From Thunnus maccoyii (lineage: Eukaryota; Chordata; Actinopteri; Scombriformes; Scombridae): a DNA stretch of 64,000 nt. Shown here in pieces: positions 1-13,049 of the stretch. Made by a program: the position numbers and the translations under genes. The notes beneath the pieces were generated by a model. The model saw only the letters and a list, made by a program, of their open reading frames with translations, made no database searches and was not told the origin of the DNA. Positions within the stretch are counted from its first letter, which is position 1. The number at the start of each line of letters is the position of its first letter. The stretch is taken from positions 14,307,501 to 14,371,500 of the forward strand of contig NC_056538.1 in assembly GCF_910596095.1 (NCBI RefSeq), read 5' to 3'.

Positions 1-392
1 ATCATGTGGTTTTAAATAACTGTGAAATGCCAACACAAATCTCATACTGCTGTGTGTGTGTGTGTGTGTGTCAGTGTCTATTTGGGGACAAAGAACACAA
101 CTTAAAGGAGATAATAGCATATAGCAAGTACAGTTTGTGTCCTTTATAAGCATTTTAGGATTTAAAATACATGGGTTTGTGCTACCAGTGTGACTACTGG
201 TTCCTCAGATCAGTGCAAAACATGACGGTGATCCCTACCGACTGTAAAACAGTGTGCGAGTAGCCCCGCTGGAATGCATGCAGTAAAAGTGGACGCGTGG
301 GGGGGCTTGTTTGGCAGGTCAGTCAGGTTGAAGGATAATCACTGGTGTGTGTGTGTGTGTGTGTTTGGGGGTGTGAGGTAGATTTTGGCAGG

Positions 393-555
393 TCACTGGG
401 GCTTAGAAATGCCATTCCGGTCCATGAAGTCTTTAAGCCTGGTGGGAAAATCTGTCATAACTCCTGTGGCTCCCAAGTCAAATGCCCTCTGGAAGTCCTC
501 CTCGTCGTTCAACACCCAGATGTACACCTGAAACCAGACGCAAGACTTGTATGGT

Positions 556-645
<90 letters not shown>

Positions 646-3600
646 CAGTGGACGTTGCACAAGGCTCAAGAATGCTTCTGTACTCGATTAGCAGCCACTG
701 TAGCCTATTTCCGAACATGTAGGAATCTTGGACATTTCCCAGTAACCGCTCTTAACTACGCCATTACACTTCTGCAACTAGGTCAAACACTGAGAGGCTG
801 ACTGTTGTTGTTGTTGTTGTATACTATGGAAAATTCTTCTGTGGTTCTTAGAAGTAAAGATGATACAGAGGAACGCATTGACACATAATATGGACCCCAT
901 CACTCTTAACTGTCAACGTTCGATATACTGGTTTGGAGCTCCAACAAAGTGCACATACATTTCCTTAAAACAGAAGTGGTTAATGTCATTATTATGCCTT
1001 CACAATATTCATTTATCATTTTTGCATCACCCATGTATTCAATCTTCCTTATAGAAAACTTTTTTTCTCCATTGTGAGGAAAGCCACAGAGGGCACATCA
1101 TGGTAGTTTTACCTGAATTCCTCTGGCAGTTAGATGCTCAAACAGAGCTTTCCTCATCAGCAAGCTGCGAGAACAGATATAAACACTCATCAGCAGGGAG
1201 AAACTGCAAGTACAGCAAGGGTTGACCAAAGATTCAGGACGACCAAGACTGTACAAGTTTAGTTGTAAAATTGTAAAAGTGTCGCATACGTATGTGTAAT
1301 TTCATAATGAGGCCTCAGAATACTTCACATCAGCACTTTAAAAAACAAACACGTGTTAATTGTTCAACAGAGAGAGAAATACAGAAATAGTCACATAAAA
1401 AGAAATGTTTTAACTGTTTAAAACTGTGAATTAAAGACACCCACAGACTCAGCCACTTAAAATAAAGGGGATAGAGTTATTTCCAATATTCAGACAGATG
1501 AGTGACTTACGTGTCTGCAACCCAGGTGATGAATCGCTGACTCTTAGTTAATCTGTCAGGATCCTTTAATCTGCAGAATCACACAGAAAAGTTAAAGTGT
1601 TAGAGAGTGTCACAGTGACACTTAAAAAAATGCATGAAGTGGTAGGAAATTTTCTAGTATTCAGAAATATATTGATCAATGCTCTTTCACTTTTTGCATT
1701 ACAGGTTACTGGAGCTGCAAAAATGTCCGTTACTAAGCGAAATGTCCACTAGTCAATTACAGCCCACAACAACAGATGGAAACACAGACAACACATTTTC
1801 TGGGGACTGCTGAAATTCTTTCAAGGAAATGAAGGAAATCATTAACTTCAGTTGACGTAAATGAAGTAGGCCGGGAGAAAATGTACACAACAAACATCAC
1901 AGACACTTATTCGCATAATAACTTGTTGAACACATACAACAGATTGATGAAACATGTACGTACAGTAACAGTGTAAATGTATGAGGGTGAAATGTTCCTC
2001 TAACCGGCATTACGTGATCATTTAGTACAACATAAATACTGTAGCGGCCTTGACAGAAGTGTAATAAAGGAAATCACTTAATCCTTAATGAATGTTCAGC
2101 ACGCATAATCTGCTCTATGACCTTGATCTTTATGAACCTCTGACACATACTCCAGGACATGGTGTGTGAGTGTTTCTTTCAATGTCTTAACCAGTGAGTG
2201 AGATCATCTTTCAAACAGCCTTGTGGCCGCAAACAGACAGAAAGGACAAACTGCAAAAACTCAACCAGTGACAGGAAGAGAGGTGAGTACAACAAACCCA
2301 GGAACCGCAGGTCCCTCGTGCAAATTTTAAAACCTTTACCTGTAGTAAATTTAACTACAGAGAACAACGTAATATGATGTAAGTTTTATCATTTTATAGG
2401 TTCCAGAGAGCTAAAACCTATCTAATCTGTTTTCAAACCATCTTCCATCTTTATCACTTACTATTTTAAAAAAGGACACATGCTTATCCAGATTTAATTT
2501 GTTTTCTATTAAGTTCTCATCTTAGGAGGAAATGACAAACAATTCCTCACATTTTGATAAATAACTCTTAGCACAAAATCTCAAGGCCTTCATCAGCTTG
2601 TAGTTTAGTTCAGAGCTTCAGTGATATCTACCCTGTTTCTGTTCAGTTTGTCTCATGATGATGAAAGCCACAAGATGCGTATGAAAGCTTTGGAAAATTT
2701 CCAGCAAGTGGACCTTGTGCTAGAATGTTTCGTCAAACTACGACTTTCAAAGTCAATAATGAACCAGCAAACTCCAAGTCCACACATTGTTCACTCAGAC
2801 AAACAGCAGGTGGTTTTTTTTTTTTTTGACTATAAATGGGGATCAAATTGTCGCATTTATTGAAACTCTTGCTAACGGATGGGCAGCAGCTAAAAGTATT
2901 AATGCCAATTGAACCTTTTAAGTCTGATTTTATTCTAGTAGTTTGTGATAGTATGTATGCACTAAATGTCTTAATAGGTTTGTCCCTGTTCAGTCAGAAT
3001 TATAGTTTAATGATGTGTCCTAGTCTCACTAAAACCCATTTCAGGACTTGAGCCTCAATTAAGGTGAAAAAAGTTTATACCCATGTAAACCAAACCCTGA
3101 TCTTTGACCTACTGCTATCAAATGTTGTGTACTTTCAGATTGATACTGATTACGTCTGGTAGAGTGTTACAGTTGTCTGACCAACTAAAACTGTAGAGGA
3201 CATCTGTGTCATGTTGTACAACACCCTGTAGAGCACATTTACATGTTTATTTCTATGTGTTTGTACACAGTCTATGGTGTATACCTACTTGGTAATAATA
3301 GAGGGCATTGGGATCTCCAGGAACTGCTCCTTGAGGGGAACAAAGGGGAGAAGGCCGGTGTAGAAGAGGCCTAGCAGCTGTAATACTCTGGGAAAGCTGA
3401 ACAACACTGGAATACGGGGGTTCTACAAAACACACACACACAAGCAGGATTTGGGGTCAGTTCCCTTTCTAATTCAGTCTCTCTAATTCAGTGATATGTG
3501 AAAATGAGTCTGTACTTTCAGAAGGACTCTTGGGATGATTTGTCTGTCAAGAAAATGATTTAAGACTAACAAACAAGCGGATACAGAGTTATTTATATTT

Positions 3601-5589
3601 AAATATCTCCATAATCATAAGTTTTCATCCATAAGTCCATAAGTTTTCTCTACAGTGAGTGAAACTATATTACAGATTGGTAGCAAAACATGCACTCTTC
3701 TTCCCTCCTACAGGAGCTTATTCACCCAAATATTACATAAAAATAATATTATTGCTGGTGGCAGGTTCAGTGGAGATTCACTTTCTGAAATGACTGGAAC
3801 AAATGTAAACTAAACACATAATTCTGTTATGGAAACAACACCGTCTGTAAGTGAACAATGACGAACAACCTCGCATGATATCTGTCTAAATGTAAGGCCA
3901 TGTATCTCATGTCAGTGTACCTCTTTGTAACACTTCTTCACAATCTGGTTGCTGGCGTTGCCCCACACAGTCAGATGCTCTCTGTCGTATTTGATGACCA
4001 GCTCGGAGACCTGCAGGAATAATAAGTCATCATCAAAAAAAATCCATACAACACATGGTGCTGTACACAAAAATTATGTGAGCAAAATGAAACAGAAATC
4101 TTGTTATCATTTCATGTTGCCTATTGCTATTGCACTCAAATGCTGCCATCTTTCAGAATTTGGCTACTGAGGAGCATAAAGCATATTAACAGCCTTTCAA
4201 GTCACTCTTGCCTTTGTAATTTGATGTATTTTCTGTTAAAAAAATGAATTTTGGGACAGTGCTGGTTGATCGGATGGGAGCTTTGTGTTTCCATGTTTGT
4301 AAGGATGAATAAATTGAACCTTGAAAAACACCAGTGATGGTTCCTCAATGTCTGTTTATCAATGTACACAATGAGGTAGCCATTGATTTGGCTTTTCATG
4401 AATGATAAGTTATAGAATCAGTCGTTATCATGTGTGGCTGACAAAACAAAACAAAAAAGAACATAACAAGAGAGTTGCATTGTGAGAGTTAAAGCGGCAA
4501 ACACACATACATACACACACACACAAACCTTCTTGATGAGTGTGCTGTTGTTGACCTTGATGTCAATGTTGACAGGGGTGTTAGGAAATGCATCAAAGAT
4601 GTCCCTGAGGAGAGGGATGCGTTTGTCATCTCCCCCCTCGCAGAAACACTCTGTACAGACAAGGACAAGTTGAAAACACAGTCATCTCCAGGTTGTGCTG
4701 AATATGACAGCTGGGGGTGTATTGGTCAGTGACTTCAAAATAAATTATCTGACAAAAGTCAACTGTCATCTAAATGAAAAAATATATTTCATTAGTCATG
4801 AGTATGAGATGCTCACCCCTCTGAAAAGTGACACCCAGCTTGCAAAGGTATGGAGGGAGCTCCTGCAAAGAGCACACAGCAGTCAGTGGTTAACAGACAA
4901 AAATACAGTGTATAGTCAGAGTCTGTCAGGTCAAACACAGAGGCGGCGTAATGAGTGTGACTGAGGGGTTCAGATTAACGACAGCCAATATGAAGAAGAC
5001 GAGAACCCCGCAAGGACACGGCAGAACAAGATTAATGTGAAGAAGTATGTGCTGCTCTGGGCTACAAGGCCAAAGCAAAACAGAGAAGTGAACAGTAGTT
5101 CCACAAATCTCATTTTGGTATCAAATTATTTATGTCATTTGACACCTTTTGTTATGTTCTCTGGCTTTCAAACACACACTAATTACTTCATTATGTGAAG
5201 CTCATAAGGAAAACATAGATCTGAGCTGGGAAACACTCAATTCTACAGAACAGCAAACCTAAGTCAGCAACAATTAATCCACTGACTCGCTGAGAATTTC
5301 TGCTGGATATGTTTTTCTTAAATCAGGCAAAAGTTCACCATGTGACATAATCAGGTGACCGAGTACGGTTCCCACCTGATCAAGGCACATGATCCATCAA
5401 TACTGTTACCTCAAGAATACATTCTCAAACATAAAAAAGTAATTATAATATAATTTTCAGAAATATTCTTGGTTTCTAGTATTTCGCTTGTTGATTTTAA
5501 CTACATTTACACTATGAGTGAACATATAAGTGTTATGATAAATTTAAACATTTTCCTTTCAGAGGTTTCCTAGAAAGAGATGAAATTAG

Positions 5590-5620
<31 letters not shown>

Positions 5621-6094
5621 AGGGTTGTTTCTCCATCAGATATAGAAATGGAACGATTAAAGAGATATTGCAGAGCAGCGACTCACAGCGTAGGCCATGT
5701 CGGCGATGTAGGCGTTGATGCCGGTGGACCTTTGCAGGTTGGCATCATGTGAAACCACAACCTGTTCATCTTTTGTCAGGTGGCAGTCCAACTCCAGCAT
5801 GTCTGTGCCAAGATCCACAGCACTGCATGAACCAACACACAGCACACATGTATGAGTATACCTGAAAGACGTCACTGACTTTCAGCTGTAGGCTCACCAC
5901 TGAGGTCAAGAAATAATCACCAGCAATGATATTTGGACAAATGTTATAAAACTTAGATCACACACATTTAATAAAATCATGAAGCAGTTCACTTCCATTT
6001 AATAAACCAGCCAGACATACAGGAACAGCAAGGCTGGATAAACCGATAAAGACAGACAAACAAAACAGGCAGTGGTCACAAACCAAGCTCAGAT

Positions 6095-6149
<55 letters not shown>

Positions 6150-6613
6150 AAGCACCAGTTATGATTCCCACATGCATGCAGAAACCAAATAAAGGGCTGT
6201 GTCATTATGACTGAGGTTTCTACTCACTGCTTGAAAGCTGCCATTGTGTTTTCTAGGTTTTCACCTGCTCCTGCAACACAAAAAATAAACAGAGTGTGGT
6301 ACAGTGCCCTCTCCTTATATTTCAGTACACAGTAGCACAAGAAATCATTTTTGGTCTTACAGTGAACTCTTATTCTCCACCATTGAACAAGTGTCCTCCT
6401 GTAAATATTTAGGCATCTATTGTGGACATAGCCTCATCTTGTAGTGAAGCATGAGACCAGGACCACTGTTGTCTCACCTCCACGGTGGGAAATGTGTCTG
6501 CTGAGGAAAGCCTCTCGCTTCCTCCGGTGCAGAAGAGTCGGGCATTTCAGCAGCAGGGCAGAGGTGAGCACATAGCCCGTTACCGTCGACAGGACATAGA
6601 CAGCGGCACACAT
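393..6613 (-). CDS. gdpd1: Glycerophosphodiester phosphodiesterase domain-containing protein 1
   Basis: Coding exons, in transcript order, are 6613-6478, 6270-6228, 5822-5687, 4862-4817, 4650-4529, 4010-3921, 3422-3289, 1570-1511, 1164-1113 and 527-393. Every junction is GT-AG, the phases agree, and the sum is 954 nt (317 aa plus stop; human GDPD1 is about 314). The protein opens with a hydrophobic segment (about residues 3-25) and a basic stretch. It then shows the GDPD core: HRGGAGE near residue 42, the metal-binding ELD in MLELDCHLTKDEQ, VVSHD, NIDIKVNN, and the C-terminal FDLGATGVMTD. In vertebrates the family acts as a membrane-bound lysophospholipase D that releases lysophosphatidic acid or N-acylethanolamines. 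GDPD3 fits less well: VYIWVLN and the LKDP region match GDPD1. Introns over 300 bases hold microsatellites and otherwise nothing I can name. Confidence 0.93.
559..644. repeat. (CA)n microsatellite
   Basis: A nearly pure CA run of about 86 bases lies in the last intron of gdpd1, just upstream of the terminal coding exon. Open frames predicted across it are poly-Thr-His or poly-Cys-Val artefacts. Confidence 0.97.
5598..5621. repeat. Poly(A) tract in gdpd1 intron
   Basis: A 24-base A run sits in the intron upstream of the exon at 5687-5822. On the gdpd1 transcript it reads as poly(U), close downstream of that exon's donor. Confidence 0.9.
6096..6139. repeat. (CA)n microsatellite
   Basis: A CA run of about 44 bases ends in imperfect CGCACA units. 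It lies in the gdpd1 intron between exons 2 and 3. Confidence 0.95.
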
Positions 6614-7134
6614 CTCCAGTCAGTGTGCTGGAAAACAACCACAACCCACTCAAAGTTAACATCTGCAATGAAGCAGGATTTTAAAATTAACTCGCTGTCT
6701 GTCTTCTCAAAAAAAAAAGACATATCGAGTTGAGTCTCAGTAACAGTAAGAGCGGCTGTCCCTAACAATGCACAGTTGCAATAAATACAATAACGTACTA
6801 GCTAAATTAGGCTAATGTTAGCTGAGCCGGGGGTCGTACATACAAGATTAAATCTTACCTTTGTCATCAAATTGTTTTGGTTTTCTTTGTTTTCCGACTT
6901 GATTAATCTAGGCAGTTCCAGTATGTTTTAGTTAATGTCCAGGAATCTGTATAGCTAGTTACTTTTATGTGAAGATAAGGTGATGAATTGGCTTCTTCTC
7001 TGCAGTAAGCTTTGAGCTGCACAGCTGTCACAACAGAAACACTAACCGGCTGCCGTCAGTTGGTTGCGCATGCGCCTGTCATCACCGTGACGACAACAGT
7101 CACTTCCGGGTAGGCAACTGCTAGTTATGTAAAA
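6614..7134. promoter_or_regulatory. gdpd1 5' UTR and putative divergent promoter
   Basis: This interval separates the gdpd1 start codon from the plus-strand open frame beginning near 7135. The stretch around 7040-7115 is richer in CpG than its surroundings (for example TTGCGCATGCGCCTG, an NRF1-like palindrome, and CACTTCCGGG, an ETS-like site). Both motif types are typical of TATA-less vertebrate promoters. A pyrimidine-rich stretch and possible splice sites suggest a non-coding first exon for gdpd1 around 6850-7030. Transcription start sites cannot be fixed from sequence alone. Confidence 0.5.
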
Positions 7135-7431
7135 TTGGCAAACCTGTTTATTTCTGTAGTAATTTTCAGCCGTAACTTTAAAGTTCAAAGCTATATAGTT
7201 GAACACAGTGGTCCAACTTTTCTGACGTTTCTGTTGTGCTTATTTTATGTGCTGTGTTGCTTTGCTGGTGTCTTTGATAAACCAAATCTACCCAACAGCG
7301 ACATCCCACCGCCGGCCGGACTAACTGTTGAAACATTTTGTACTGGAGAAATTATTACAGCAGCGTGGTTATTGACCGGGACCTGCAGTTTTTTGTTATT
7401 TCGTTTAAATTTAATTCAACCAGAAAAATGA
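7135..7431 (+). other. 98-codon open frame without ATG, possible small membrane protein
   Basis: This frame is open for 98 codons from just after a stop at 7130-7132 to TGA at 7429-7431, but it contains no ATG. The conceptual peptide has two hydrophobic segments (about residues 30-46 and 74-90) joined by a Pro-rich loop (FDKPNLPNSDIPPPAGL) and ends in a polar tail. It starts right after CpG-rich, ETS-like promoter sequence divergent from gdpd1. Polyadenylation signals follow (AATAAA at 7801-7806). It could be the 3' exon of a spliced gene, a non-AUG-initiated frame, or chance. I do not recognise the family. Confidence 0.25.
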
Positions 7432-8377
7432 ATGGATTGACCTAGTTTACAATATATACACTATAGAGAGAATTACATTTAAACTAAGAGCTAAGATTTA
7501 TGTCTTAGATGAAAATTGGTCAAAATTGCTTACCCACGTGTCAACTATAAGGCTTGACGTTGTGTAATAATAAAACGCTCACATTTAGGACATATCTTCT
7601 AATTGAATTTTTGTTCTTCCATGTGCAGAATTATATGGGTTGACTTGATATAAATATGTACATATATACATATTTTGTTACTTGTTTAAGAGATGGATCC
7701 TCCCTTGTGGTTTGTTTGTTTAAGGTGTGTGTATTATGTCTGGGTGGCACCTTTTGGTCCTATGTATCACTTTTGTGTATATGTGTTCTTTAAAAGTTTA
7801 ATAAAGGGAATTGTACAGTATCAAGACACTGACTGTGCGTCTATTACGTGCAGTCTCAACAGGTAGAAAGGACACACACACACACACACAAATACAAAAT
7901 TACCATCACGTTACACAAGCAAGAACAGTTCCATAGACACCAGCCTCTATGGTAAAGTGAGTTACTGCTCAGTCCCTTCATTCACCCACCAGAGGCTGCT
8001 AATGTGCTGTGTAAGTGACAAAATTTGTCGAAAGAGAAAATATGCACAACAGAAACATCTAGCTGTCAGGGTGCTCAGTGAGCTATGGCAAACATAAAAA
8101 TGTGGACATCTAGTCTTTCCATTGTATGCAATATAACAACAATAACCACTGTTAGCTCTGTGAGTGATAACTGAACAATGTGATAAGCAGAGAATTACCA
8201 CATAACACTGTCCAGATCGAAATGTTGCACATTTGTACCAGTCAAAGTTCACTTAAACCGCAATAAACTGTCTACAGAGATGTGATACACGCCCTGAAGA
8301 CTAATACTTCAACATAGCATTATGTGCAAGTCATTTCTTTTGTCAGAATAGTGTGTGAACAGTTAAGTGCTCACAAA
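7432..8377. other. Intergenic stretch before tmem120a
   Basis: It holds AATAAA at 7801-7806, the best 3' end for any transcript leaving the divergent promoter, a short CA run near 7870-7890, and then the presumed tmem120a 5' flank and 5' UTR. No other coding signal was seen. Confidence 0.5.
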
Positions 8378-11300
8378 ATGCCTCGAGGTTTAACAGACGT
8401 TCTGGAAGAATGGAAATGTCTGGAAGAAGAGTATCAACATGTTCAGGTAAGAAACAGATCGTAATCAGCTGACAATATCAAATTATTCACATGGGGCAGG
8501 TGTATCAATGCTGAAGTGTTACTCCAACCTGATGATGAAATGTTAAAACTAAAAAAAATATTAATAATGCTAATGATAATTCACCATATTCCAAGGAAAG
8601 TTAAAAAAATACAGCAAATATTCCTTTTAATCTACACATCCCTTTGCTTTATGATATAAACTCATGTCATTACGTCATCCAGGAGACACACCGGATGTAC
8701 TTACAGAAACTGGATGAAATATCTAAACTACAAAACAACTGCTCTTCCTCCATTTCGAGTCAGCAAAAGAGACTCAAGGACATGTCCCACCTTGTGAAAA
8801 AGTAAGTGTCCACACACAAATTTGCATGGATACATGTTTATTGTCATATATGCAGATAAATACAGCACATCAGGCCACACACACATTATACGCTCACAGA
8901 CTCACAGGGAGGAAGATAAGCTTACTGATACGGACAAAGTGGACCCTCCTCAGCTGACACTCAAATGACCCTCAATTGACTCACATGTCGTCATCTGCCA
9001 ACGATATAGACTTGTGCCCTTTCATCATCCATCAGATGCAGCAAAGGACTATCAGAAGAAGATGCTAAGACCTTGGATGAAATAAAAGAGAAAATGAAGA
9101 TGCGACCAAATGCTTTCTTTGAAATGAAAGCTTTCCTTCCCAAGAAAAATGGGTGATGACTTCTGTTCATTCAAAAGCCCTAAAATACAACTTCATGTCA
9201 TTACTATGTTTAAAATACAACTTAAAAATACATTAATTACATGTATTACCTTATGTGAAGTTAAATAAAGTGAAAATGAATATTATTGTTTTATGTTACA
9301 GACTGTATCTCAGTCTGGTTCTTGGAAATGTGAACATCACTCTTCTCAGCAAGCAGTCAAAGTAAGCACTGAACTTTAACCCTGAACATCAAGTGAAATG
9401 ATTTATCACTATCGCTCCAATAGCCACTTTAAATCAATATTTAAATTCTCCTTTATTTCCATGATTCAAATTAGGACAGAACAATTTTCTTCGCTGATGA
9501 TATTCTGCCTATTTTATTAGTTTTGAAAAGCCCGGTACTATAAATTGTGTCCTGATTTTGTCACCTCCTTGTCAGATTTGCCTACAAAGATGAATATGAG
9601 AAGTTCAAGCTGTACTTCACTGTCATCCTGCTGCTATTCTCCTTCATATGCTTTTTCTTTCCGAGCTACAGGTAAGTCTCAGCATGTCACTTCACGGCTT
9701 CTTCATCCTCGTCAGTTACTGTGGGTTTGTTTACATGGACGCTGTATGTACATTATGTTTAAATCCAGCACTCATCTTTTGTTTAACTTTAGGTTTCTTG
9801 ATGCGATCCTTAATTTCCTGCTGGTGTGGTATTATTGCACTTTAACTATCAGGGAAAGTATCCTCATCAGCAATGGCTCCAGGTCAGCCCAACCACAATA
9901 ATCATAAATACCATATTTTTCATAAATACAACATGTTCATAGTAAAGTAATTTGCCTCCTTCTTTAAGCAATTCAGTTTGACTAGGTGTAAAAAAATACA
10001 ATCTAAATATCTAATAATGTGTCCTGCATTACAGAATCAAAGGCTGGTGGGTTTTCCATCACTATGTCTCAGCTTTTCTGTCTGGTGTAATGCTGACATG
10101 GTGAGTAGAGAAGAGGATTAAAAAAAACCCAAATAACAAACGAAATTAAATGAAATACCAACAAGAAGCTTGCCTATGATTAATTTATCAACATTTCTGT
10201 TCATCTTAAAGAAAAATCCATCCATTGAATTGTACTTTTTGCTTTAAAATGACAAATGTTCTCCCTTTTACATCTAAGGCCTGATGGGAACCAATACAAG
10301 ATATTCAGAAACCAGTTCCTTGCCTACTCCTTGTATCAAAGTAAGGTCAAGTACTTGGAACATATTTATGCTTCAAGCTTTTCCAAAGTCAAACCGAAGC
10401 CTGATCAGTATTGTCTTCTGGGTGCTTCTCTCATGTGGAACACACAGGTTTCGTTCAGTGTCTGCAGTGCTATTATCAGAGTGGATGTCTGTACAGACTA
10501 CGAGCCCTGGGAGAAAGACACAACATGGATCTGACCGTGGGTGAGATATACACCGTAACACGCCAAGGACACTGATGCCCCATCAGGCATGTATCGGTTC
10601 CTCGTGCTATAACAGATGTGAGAGTAAAAAAAAAAGAAAATTTAAAGCCTGTTTGCTTTCTGTTTTTAGAAGGATTTCAGTCCTGGATGTGGAAAGGGCT
10701 GACGTTTCTTTTGCCCTTCCTGTTTTTTGGTCATGTGAGTACAGTCGGTGAAACTGAGACACTTTGCAACTACACTTGTGAAATTTCCTCAAACTAATTG
10801 CTTAGTTTGCATTAAAAATAACACTTTGTCATGGTTTAGATTGGATTACACAGACTAGCTGATAAAAAAAAAACTGCTGATGTCATTCTAAGCCTCATAT
10901 TTAGGAATGATTTAAGACAATGTTTAGGTTATTGGTGCTTGCGCAGTTGAATACTATGTCCATTTCACTTTTAAACAAAACAAACCCACAAGTCCTCATG
11001 TTTTGTCTTATAGTTCTGGCAGCTCTTCAATAGCATCTCTCTCTTCAGAATGGCTCAGCTCCCAGACTGTAGAGAAGGGCAGGTCAGTCCCCAAGTTGTA
11101 CTATTTCACTGTGTTCCTGCTTTTATAACGTTAAACAAATATGAATTTATTATGTGAAACATTTGTTTATACTATACACCACTAGAGGGCTTATTACAGT
11201 GTCTGTGCAATGAGTTCTCATTTGGTTAAAGATATTACAGACACCTTGTTCAAATAATGGTTTTGGTGTGTATTTTTCATTTCTCTTAGTGTAGATATGG

Positions 11301-11557
11301 CTTGAGCCTCAAGCACCAGCATGCTTGGATGTAACTCCAGCTGACTACACTCCCATTTTGTCTCCTCTATGTATCCAAAAAATGATTAATAAGAGCTATT
11401 TTGCTTACTCATGTTTTGTTCTCTATGTTCCTTATGATGCCAGGTCATGATGTGTGGTCTCTGCTTCCTTATTCTGTTCATGGGAAATTTCTTCACCACT
11501 GTTGCTGTAGTTCGTCAGAAGCTCAAGAGCAGGAATCAGAAACCAAAGCGTCTGTGA
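8378..11557 (+). CDS. tmem120a: Transmembrane protein 120A (TACAN)
   Basis: Twelve coding exons: 8378-8446, 8683-8801, 9036-9152, 9302-9361, 9576-9671, 9793-9882, 10035-10100, 10279-10340, 10448-10540, 10670-10734, 11014-11082 and 11444-11557. They sum to 1020 nt (339 aa plus stop; human TMEM120A 343). An N-terminal coiled-coil region (about residues 1-100, with [10 protein letters not shown]) precedes the family core. Core motifs include [45 protein letters not shown] and [15 protein letters not shown]. The family forms a six-helix ELOVL-like fold that binds coenzyme A. It has been reported as a mechanosensitive channel, which is disputed, and as a regulator of fat metabolism at the nuclear envelope/ER. 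TMEM120A is preferred over B for LQNNC, VFHHY, FFGHFWQLFN, and for lying next to por. Confidence 0.95.
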
Positions 11558-11718
11558 AACATAATAAAAAATGCCAGAAATGTTGTCTCTTATGCTCCTG
11601 TCTGACTGAAAACTCATATAATCACTGCTGCTATCATTAACATTATTTGCTATAATTAATATGCTGTCAACAAAGTCTGCTTGCTATTATTACAAAACAC
11701 GTACAGTAGAAACGCAAA

Positions 11719-11724
11719 AATAAA
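11719..11724 (+). terminator. Polyadenylation signal of tmem120a
   Basis: AATAAA lies about 160 bases after the tmem120a stop. It is the first canonical signal there with a GT/T-rich stretch downstream. Confidence 0.7.
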
Positions 11725-11991
11725 TCTGTGTTATAATGAATCACTTGCCATTAAAAGTTAAATTATGCTCCACAATGCTTCTGTGTTTTTGTCTTTGTTG
11801 AACTTTTACATACTTTGTGTTTGTACCTGCATGTGTCTGAATATGTTTCTTCTTTTGGGCTTTTTATGTGGTTTAATTTGTATTGAGTGTGAATTCACAC
11901 TCAACCCCGCACGGACTGAAGTACAGTCCACATGATCACATTATGTTACATTATATTATTCTGTTTACATAATCATAGAACCAGGGGTGGG

Positions 11992-12994
11992 AAGTAATTA
12001 AATATTTACTCAGTTAAAATTTTTTGTATTTAACTTAGTATTTCAATTTTATGTTACTTTATACTTATATTCCACTACATTTCAGAGGTGCATATTGTAG
12101 CTTTTACTCCACCACATTTAGAGCATACAACTATAGTTCACAGCTGTAGATATAGTTGTTTTGCAGATTAAGTTTTGATGTACAAATCTGGTTATGAGCT
12201 TATAAAATACAATGTGTTGTTATAGATTAAATGAACCATAAGTAAAATAGTTAAAGATCCTCTTGAGACATGTTTTAAGATGTATGTAAAATACTCTACT
12301 TTGAATAATAATTTCTGTCTAATATAGTTTTCCACAAAAAAAAAATATCTTGTGAAAATCCTTAAAATGATATCTGTTCCTTCTCTCTCATCAAAAATTT
12401 CAGAATCTAGAAATATGCAAATAAGTTTCATTTCAAAAGTTTAACTGTAAGACACAAGATGTCTCTTTGTTCACTGTTAAGTCCTTTGTTAGTGTTTGTG
12501 CACTGGAGGCTTCAAGTTTCCACATCACAATTATGTAAGTTGCACACTGGACCACATTAGCTTCCAAAATATCTGTGATGTCACTAATCATGGTCATAGG
12601 CCCACCGCTTCAAACTGGATTTTCAATGAGCACAGAGAAACTTTTCTACTTTCAGCAGACAAATGTGAAAACAGCCTTCTAATGTCAAACTCTGCACATA
12701 CATCATTCTGCACAGTGAAGCTCAAATATTCAACTGAAGGAACAAGAAGAAAAACACATTTTTTTAGCTCTTCCTTCACTGGTTCAACATTAAAATCAGA
12801 AATAATGATCAAATATTATACAACATAACACTGACAGGGGCCCACTCTGTTGCATAATGAGTGTTTACTTTAGGTACATTTTGCTGATATGTACTTTTAC
12901 TTAAGTAAGATTTTAAATCCAGGAAAAATATTTTTATATAAGAATATTTTACACTGGTTTTGTGGTAAAAACCTGAACACTTCTCCCACCACTG
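11992..12994. mobile_element. hAT-like non-autonomous DNA transposon, about 1 kb
   Basis: The left end CAGGGGTGGGAAGTAA and the right end, which reads CAGTGGTGGGAGAAGT on the other strand, form imperfect terminal inverted repeats. Both are followed inward by the TACTTTTAC/ACTTAAGTA-type sequence of a very common fish hAT-derived repeat. Flanking 8-mers agree only weakly, so the target site duplication has decayed or I have misplaced an end. The central part (about 12190-12830) matches a second copy at 59570-60070. No transposase frame survives. Confidence 0.6.
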
Positions 12995-13049
12995 CACAAG
13001 AAAGCTGAGCATGCAGACTCATGCAAAGCTCACAAGGTTGTTGGGTAAT

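Noticed and set aside
345-722. Open frames of poly-Thr-His / poly-Cys-Val across CA/GT runs (here and at 19693-20091, 29641-30057, 61389-61733)
   Set aside because: They are translations of dinucleotide microsatellites with no support outside the repeat.
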